NCBI GenBank assembly: GCA_947624665.1
Contig: CANQLK010000063.1
Span: forward strand, 1 to 9,415
Source of the DNA: Candidatus Gastranaerophilales bacterium
GTDB taxonomy: Bacteria; Cyanobacteriota; Vampirovibrionia; Gastranaerophilales; Gastranaerophilaceae
Reading direction: 5' to 3'
DNA length: 9,415 nucleotides
The notes beneath the pieces are model-generated. The model made no database searches. It was not told where the DNA came from and worked only from the letters and a program-made list of their open reading frames with translations. Position 1 is the stretch's first letter. The number at the start of each line of letters is the position of its first letter. The position numbers were made by a program, and so were the translations under genes. Positions 5,385 to 9,415 of the stretch are shown here, piece after piece.

Positions 5385-7004
5385 GAAGTAAACAATATAA
5401 CAAAAGATTACAGAACACGCAGGAAAGCAGAATTAGCCGAAAAGAAAAACCATACCGACCAAGCAGGTGATATGGTAAATACTACTGAAAATAATGAGGA
5501 AATTGAAAAAGTAGCACCTAAAACTAGCAAGAAGATAAAAGAGAAGAAACGTTCCAAAGAAAAAGAAGGATATTTAAAAGCTAAAAAAGATGCAGCTTAT
5601 GCTATATTAAGTAAAGCAACTGGTAAAAAAGTTGCTTGGCTAAAAATGCAAAAAAATAAAAGTTTAGAAAAAATTCAAAATTTAATTGCCAATGTAGATG
5701 ATAAACTTTCAGCAAGTGATTTTGACCCTTCCTGGACTGAATATTATCCAGACCTTAATAAATTAAATGATAATGGTAATGAATCAATAGGTGTAGATTA
5801 TGAAATAGTCAGTAAAGTTCTTGATGATATTATTAATGATAATTTTTATGAAGAAAATAAATATTCTGATATGACCACAGAAGATTTTATTGCTATGACA
5901 GAATATGATATTGAAAATATTAAAAGTCAAATTAAAACTCAATTGATAAAAGATTTAATAAAAGATGAAACAGAAATAACGGAAGATATTTTTAATAGAG
6001 CATATTCTTTATTAAATACTTCCGGAACCTCAGAAGAATATCTTTTAGATTTTGAAGAGGATATTAATTTATTAAATGAAATATATGATAATCAAAAATT
6101 GTTAATAAGTTTGCATGAAGAGCTTGAAAAAACAAAAAATAATATTCATAATGATAATGAGGTATTGAATGAAAATACAAGAAGAAACAATAGAAGAAAT
6201 AAAGCAAAAAGTACCACGAATGAGACAGGAAATAATGAAAGAACTGTCAACGGGGCGGTATCAGAATTTGAAAATGGAAATGTTCTCCGAACCTCAAATA
6301 ATAGTAATGTTAATCATTATGAACAAAACGAAGAAAACATTACAAGAAATGTTAAAAATGAAAAATCTAAGGGGAGAAAATCCAGTACTAAAGAAAATAA
6401 GACAACACGCAGAAATGACAAAAAGACACTTGAAGATGAAATAAAAGAAATTGCTCCAAATACTAATGAAAAATTAAATAAAAAAGAGGTGCAAAATGGA
6501 CATGTTGAGATTGTTGATAGAATCAGATCCGACTTACAAGAAGAACAAAAAGAAGAGAATATCGGAACAAGCGGAATTTCACAAAAAGAATCCTCAAATG
6601 ATGGATATACTAACGGAATCGGACGAAACAACAACATATCTGATGAGCGAAGAATAATTGAAAAACATAGGGAAATTATATCTAATAAATATAAAAATCA
6701 ATATGAATTAAATCAAGCTATTGAAAATTTTATTAATAACAATGAAATTGAAGTTTATAAAAGTGTTCCAGAAGAAATAAAAGATTGGTTAAAAAAATAT
6801 ACAGGTGCAGGCGGTTTAGAGAAACAAGGTGCTGAAGGAAAAGGACTTTTATCTGAATATTATACTCCGCATAACATAGTAAAAAAGATGTGGGATTTAG
6901 TTAAACAATATGTAAATACAGACGATTCTAAAGTTTTAGAACCGTCTGTTGGTATAGGAAGATTTTTAGAAAATGCTCCTCAGAATGTAAATTTTGATGT
7001 TTAA
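5334..7004 (+). CDS. Truncated phage polyvalent protein with N6-methyltransferase start
   Basis: The frame encodes 556 residues and looks like one end of a giant phage polyvalent protein. Residues about 50-270 are acidic and helical, and about 280-420 form a low-complexity Asn/Lys/Glu/Arg linker. At the end comes the signature of N6-adenine methyltransferases: GLLSEYYTPHNIVKKMW (SEYYTP at 507-512, a typical entry motif) and VLEPSVGIGRFL (534-545), the SAM-binding motif I. The protein stops eleven residues later, so the catalytic motif (D/N)PP(Y/F) and the helicase or other domains that normally follow are absent and it should not methylate DNA. The start is uncertain: the ATG at 5334 overlaps a minus-strand ORF, and an internal ATG at 5472 has AGGTG just upstream. 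The stop coincides with a probable deletion junction near 7001. Confidence 0.7.
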   Translation: MLFFFIYQFESDFVLAHEVNNITKDYRTRRKAELAEKKNHTDQAGDMVNTTENNEEIEKVAPKTSKKIKEKKRSKEKEGYLKAKKDAAYAILSKATGKKVAWLKMQKNKSLEKIQNLIANVDDKLSASDFDPSWTEYYPDLNKLNDNGNESIGVDYEIVSKVLDDIINDNFYEENKYSDMTTEDFIAMTEYDIENIKSQIKTQLIKDLIKDETEITEDIFNRAYSLLNTSGTSEEYLLDFEEDINLLNEIYDNQKLLISLHEELEKTKNNIHNDNEVLNENTRRNNRRNKAKSTTNETGNNERTVNGAVSEFENGNVLRTSNNSNVNHYEQNEENITRNVKNEKSKGRKSSTKENKTTRRNDKKTLEDEIKEIAPNTNEKLNKKEVQNGHVEIVDRIRSDLQEEQKEENIGTSGISQKESSNDGYTNGIGRNNNISDERRIIEKHREIISNKYKNQYELNQAIENFINNNEIEVYKSVPEEIKDWLKKYTGAGGLEKQGAEGKGLLSEYYTPHNIVKKMWDLVKQYVNTDDSKVLEPSVGIGRFLENAPQNVNFDV

Positions 7005-7679
7005 GAGAATTAATTAAATCAGTAATGATGATTAGAAGTGCAGAAGATGCAGGAATTATAAGACCTGAAAAATTTACAAAAATATCTTGATGTTTTAGGG
7101 TTTAAACCAGGTAAAACTTTAGATGATATTAATGCTATTGCAAAAATGTTTAATTTCTCGCTAAGCGGTTTTCATGGTTGGGCTTTATCGGAAAGTTATT
7201 TAGGTAATGTTGGAGTAAAAGGCTTAAAAGATGTTTTGAATTTTAAAAAAATATATGATTCTGTTAAAAATAATGATTATGATATTTATAAAAAAGATAT
7301 TGTTGTTAAACAAGCAATAAAAGATGGTTTACAAGTTGGTGCAACTCTTGATGTACAGAGAGGAATTGCAGAAAATTTAATTAATAATGTTGGGAAATTT
7401 TTAGAAAATAGTATTCCCGGATTTGGTAAACCTTTTTCAATGCCTGTAAAAGTTGTTTCAAAAGCAACAGAATTAAATAATAAAGTTTTATGGGACGTTA
7501 TTCATAATAATTACAAAATTAATGCTTATGAACTTTTAATACAAAATGAATCTAAAAATGGAAATATTACAGAAGAAAAACGCAAAGAAATTGCACAATG
7601 GGTAAATGATAGTTTTGGCGGTTTAGCTTGGGAAAATTTGGGAATAAGTCCGTCTACAAAAAAAACATTTTCAAGATGA
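7001..7679 (+). pseudogene. Frameshifted fragment of a large polyvalent (LPD38-like) phage protein
   Basis: From 7001 one frame reads LRELIKSVMMIRSAEDAGIIRPEK and stops. A second frame continues with NLQKYLDVLGFKPGKTLDDI and is open to 7679, with an internal ATG at 7146. Adding one A to the five-A run at 7068-7072 joins both into one sensible protein. Motifs such as SLSGFHGWALSES (about 7161-7199) and WVNDSFGGLAWENLGISPSTKK near the end resemble the C-terminal region of large phage polyvalent proteins of the LPD38 type, from memory. It begins right where the methyltransferase fragment stops and ends where the terminase frame begins, so it has lost both ends. It is probably a remnant of the same giant gene as the fragment before it, with the middle deleted. 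Confidence 0.6.
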
Positions 7680-8371
7680 AAGATGATTTTGATCCTGAAT
7701 ATTATAGAATTAATGTTTTAGGCGAGGATGGAGATTATTCAAGTGGATTAGTTATAAAAAATTTTACAAATGAAAATATAAAAAAAATTAATTATTGTGA
7801 TACTTTACCCTTACATATAACTTGTGATTTTAATGTTGACCCAATGATGTGGTGTATTGCTCATAAAGATGAGAAAAATGTTTATTTCTTTGATGAAATT
7901 GTAATCGAGAATACAACGACAGAAGAATGTATGAAAGAATTTCTAAATCGTTACCCAAATCATAAAAATAAAATTATTATTAATGGAGATGCCTCTGGAG
8001 ATAACCGAAATACTCAAAGTAACTATACTAATTATGCCATAATGAAGAATTTATTATTAAAACATGGTTATTCTGAAAAAAATATTATATTTGATTTAAG
8101 AAGATATAATCCTCAAATATTAGATAGAATAGCAGCTTTTAATGCGAAAGTATGTAATTTAAATGGGGAAAAACACTTATTTATAGATAAAAAATGCGAG
8201 TATCTTTTATACAATAAAGAGAATTTAAAATTTAAACCTGGAACTTCAATAATAGATACACCAACAATCACCCAAATAGAAAGAAATACTAAAGATAAAT
8301 TTTTAGGACATATTTTTGACGCCGCAAGCTATTTAACAGAATTTTATTGGAGAATAAAAGTAGAACATTAA
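7676..8371 (+). CDS. Phage terminase large subunit, nuclease domain only (5'-truncated)
   Basis: The frame begins with DPEYYRINVLGEDGDYSSGLV, which in terminases is the link between ATPase and nuclease. The RNase H-like nuclease domain follows, with LHITCDFNVDP (catalytic D51 and D55 counted from the ATG at 7676), INGDASGDNR (D105) and GHIFDAASYLTEF (D215). In an intact enzyme this domain cuts concatemeric DNA during head filling. The N-terminal ATPase with Walker A and B motifs (about 200 residues or more) is missing, so the protein cannot drive packaging. All acidic metal-binding positions remain, so nuclease activity is conceivable. The frame is open back to a TTG at 7628, but that part overlaps the previous fragment and is probably not coding. 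The ATG has no clear ribosome site. A strong terminator follows 40 bases after the stop. Confidence 0.82.
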   Translation: MKDDFDPEYYRINVLGEDGDYSSGLVIKNFTNENIKKINYCDTLPLHITCDFNVDPMMWCIAHKDEKNVYFFDEIVIENTTTEECMKEFLNRYPNHKNKIIINGDASGDNRNTQSNYTNYAIMKNLLLKHGYSEKNIIFDLRRYNPQILDRIAAFNAKVCNLNGEKHLFIDKKCEYLLYNKENLKFKPGTSIIDTPTITQIERNTKDKFLGHIFDAASYLTEFYWRIKVEH

Positions 8372-8411
8372 TTTTTCCTTTCGTCTGTCATTGTAGTGAC
8401 ATTAGTGCAAA

Positions 8412-8438
8412 ACCTCGTAGAAATACGAGGTCTTTTTT
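8412..8438 (+). terminator. Rho-independent terminator after the terminase
   Basis: A perfect eight-pair stem ACCTCGTA/TACGAGGT (8412-8419, 8424-8431) closed by a GAAA tetraloop is followed by CTTTTTTT. On the minus strand the same stem is followed by only four T, so it may also slow readthrough from the right. Confidence 0.9.
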
Positions 8439-8752
8439 TATGCAATTAATTTTAATGCTTGAACAAATTCTGGAGTAATTACATTTTTTAAAAGTTCTAA
8501 CTTAGGTAAGTAGGCTCCGCCATTTAATTCAAGAGCTTTTTTAGAAGCTCTTTTTTGTTGTCCTAATTGCGTTTCAGTGAGTTCGAACCTATCATTCGAT
8601 TTTGCATTGAGCTTATTCATCTCTAATACGTCATAGAACACTGGATACAGAGTTATATCTATTTTTTGGGCATGTGCAATAAAGTTCGAACCTATAATTT
8701 CACAAATTGTTCTTTTTTGTGAAATAATATATAAAAAGGGTTTTATAAACAT
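8438..8752 (-). pseudogene. C-terminal remnant of a second serine recombinase
   Basis: The 104-residue frame has no start signal and matches only the end of a large serine recombinase. Residues 11-44, SQKRTICEIIGSNFIAHAQK followed by IDITLYPVFYDVLE, line up with SPEKKIQILKLIGSNFFYKD and KKLSVELSSVFDTLLN of the full recombinase at 3338-4927. The catalytic domain, zinc ribbon and coiled coil are all missing; the next upstream gene is the unrelated luxR copy B. Residues about 55-104 (RFELTETQ... to ALKLIA) have no counterpart in the intact enzyme and include a stretch that on the other strand is a terminator-like hairpin. That tail may be DNA joined on by integration, as in the intact recombinase. 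The alternative, an unrelated small gene, is less likely given the IGSNF match. Confidence 0.6.
8531..8556 (+). terminator. Terminator-like hairpin inside the recombinase remnant
   Basis: AAGAGCTT (8531-8538) pairs perfectly with AAGCTCTT (8545-8552) around a six-base loop and runs into further T. It is a good + strand terminator shape, about 120 bases after the previous one, with no + strand gene between. Confidence 0.5.
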
Positions 8753-8819
8753 AAAATTAAAACATTTTGGAATTTGTATTGGTTAATTTTGAAGTTTTTC
8801 TTTTCATCTAAATGCCTTT

Positions 8820-9149
8820 TCAAACTTCAAGTTCTACTGTTTTCAATACTTCTGTAAGTCGGCTTTCTGGTATTTTATATTTATTACATGTTTCAACTAA
8901 AATCTTTTCATCAATTATTTTATGAATAAATGCTATTGCTACTGCATTTGCTCTATCTTTTGCTTTTAACTTTCGAAATATCTTTTCAAGTGTCTTTTTC
9001 ACTGTACTTACAGTTACTATAAGCTTTTCTGCTATTTTTTTATTCTTATATCCTAATGCAACTAATGACAAATTCTCTATTTCTCTATTTGTCAATGAAT
9101 TATCTTCTTTTTCTATTACTTTTAATATATCTTTCGTTGCTATAGGCAT
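8820..9149 (-). CDS. LuxR/GerE-type HTH protein, copy B (no receiver domain)
   Basis: This 109-residue paralog of the protein at 2597-2929 has the same layout: short leader MPIATKDILK, then the GerE four-helix HTH from SLTNREIENLSLVALGYKNKKIAEKL through VTVSTVKKTLEKIFRKLKAKDRANAV, and the extra C-terminal helix region ending LKTVELEV. From SLTNRE onward 74 of 88 residues match. Changes include Met-to-Lys in the HTH (GYMNKK to GYKNKK) and several Asn-to-Lys, making copy B more basic. It has no sensor or receiver domain, and no kinase gene follows it; its downstream neighbour is the recombinase remnant. The ATG at 9149 again lacks a Shine-Dalgarno and has the conserved dyad just upstream. It could compete with copy A for the same DNA sites or form heterodimers; that is inference. 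Confidence 0.87.
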   Translation of the reverse strand: MPIATKDILKVIEKEDNSLTNREIENLSLVALGYKNKKIAEKLIVTVSTVKKTLEKIFRKLKAKDRANAVAIAFIHKIIDEKILVETCNKYKIPESRLTEVLKTVELEV

Positions 9150-9370
9150 TAGTCAATCATAAAAATAATATGATTCTAATGATATTAGCCAACTGTCTAT
9201 TCTTTTTTTTATCTGAACATTTTCTTCGAAATCTTTGCAAGAATAATTTCCTTAAAAGCCACTATTTCTACTACAAAAAGGTAAATTGATATATTTAATA
9301 AATTATTTCTGCCTTTGTTAACTTTTTTGAAGATTTTTTGAAAAATTAAGGTTCTATTAAGGTTATTTGC
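9150..9370 (-). promoter_or_regulatory. Conserved upstream region of luxR-type copy B
   Basis: The counterpart of 2930-3140. The start-codon context ATGATTGACTAATG, the dyad AATCAT/ATGATT (9155-9160, 9170-9175), the block GTTGGCTAATATCA and the distal AATTAAGG block are all kept, while the DNA between is more diverged. Conservation of the dyad next to the start, despite change in the loop, suggests a functional operator or mRNA hairpin. No promoter can be called with confidence. Confidence 0.5.
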
Positions 9371-9408
9371 ACGAAAATTTTACTACTTAAATTGATTTTT
9401 ATTGCATC

Positions 9409-9415
9409 GGGGGGG
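9409..9415. other. Terminal poly-G run, probable contig end
   Basis: Seven consecutive G end an otherwise AT-rich sequence. Such runs are typical of no-signal calls in two-colour short-read sequencing, so these bases should not be trusted as biology. Confidence 0.5.

Larger units (their letters stand above)
3565..8695 (+). repeat. Dispersed AGTTCGAACC words in recombinase genes
   Basis: AGTTCGAACCTAT occurs at 3565-3577, 8580-8592 and 8683-8695, and the shorter AGTTCGAACC at 3658-3667. All are in the same orientation and all lie in the recombinase gene or its remnant. They resemble the tRNA T-loop consensus and, with one mismatch, the start of the attachment core. Three encode G-S-N residues, but the copy at 8580 is in another frame. 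The span given covers the first to last copy, not continuous repeat. Confidence 0.6.
3462..8752. mobile_element. Decayed integrated prophage or phage-like element at tRNA-Asp
   Basis: The left edge is attachment core copy 2. The content is an intact-looking serine recombinase, two small ORFs, and truncated phage genes (polyvalent protein with N6-methyltransferase start, LPD38-like fragment, terminase nuclease domain), then a terminator and a fragment of a second recombinase. Capsid, portal, tail, lysis and replication genes are all absent, so it cannot make particles alone. The right edge is not defined by a repeat; it is placed at the end of the recombinase remnant because host-like luxR copy B follows. 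The true edge could lie elsewhere. Confidence 0.6.

Noticed and set aside
6169..6637. Two ORFs (91 residues plus, 106 residues minus) inside the polyvalent gene
   Set aside because: Both are shadows of the low-complexity linker of the 5334-7004 gene and have repetitive, unlikely composition.
7628..7675. Terminase start at TTG 7628
   Set aside because: These codons overlap the end of the LPD38-like fragment in another frame and lack terminase-like sequence; ATG 7676 is a better start.

Overview
The window is strongly AT-rich and probably comes from the chromosome of a low-GC, gut-type bacterium or candidate-phylum lineage. A gut cyanobacteria relative such as Gastranaerophilales (Melainabacteria) is my best guess, from composition, the style of the serine recombinase and several genes without a clear Shine-Dalgarno; nothing here proves it. 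The last bases are a run of seven G, which looks like a contig end.

Left part (1-3140), host-like: tRNA-Leu(UAG) has its own promoter and terminator on the + strand. Four minus-strand genes follow: a membrane-anchored small protein resembling PD-(D/E)XK nucleases, an unknown single-pass membrane protein, a sensor histidine kinase with a worn ATP-binding lid, and a 110-residue LuxR-type HTH protein without a receiver domain. The LuxR gene is upstream of the kinase and transcribed with it, so the pair may be an atypical signalling unit.

Middle (3221-8752), tRNA-Asp(GUC) and a decayed integrated element: tRNA-Asp has a very good promoter, an encoded CCA and a terminator. A 26-bp copy of its 3' end recurs 148 bp downstream, inside the 3' end of a minus-strand large serine recombinase. 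Behind the recombinase are two small minus-strand ORFs, then plus-strand phage gene remnants: a polyvalent protein cut just after N6-methyltransferase motif I, a frameshifted fragment resembling the end of a large polyvalent (LPD38-like) phage protein, and a terminase large subunit that keeps the nuclease domain but has lost the ATPase. A strong terminator closes this block. The simplest reading is a prophage or phage-like element collapsed by serial internal deletions, keeping its integrase.

Right part (8438-9415): a minus-strand fragment looks like the C-terminus of a second serine recombinase. After it comes a second LuxR-type HTH gene, 84% identical to the first over 88 aligned residues. 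The two LuxR copies also share about 200 bp of upstream DNA and have the same orientation, so the tRNA-Asp and the element are bracketed by about 545-bp direct repeats.

The most interesting points are the recombinase whose C-terminus is written by its own attachment site and host DNA, the paired LuxR copies with a conserved leader and dyad at the start codon, the repeated T-loop-like word AGTTCGAACC confined to the recombinase gene and its remnant, and the chain of deletion junctions in the phage block.
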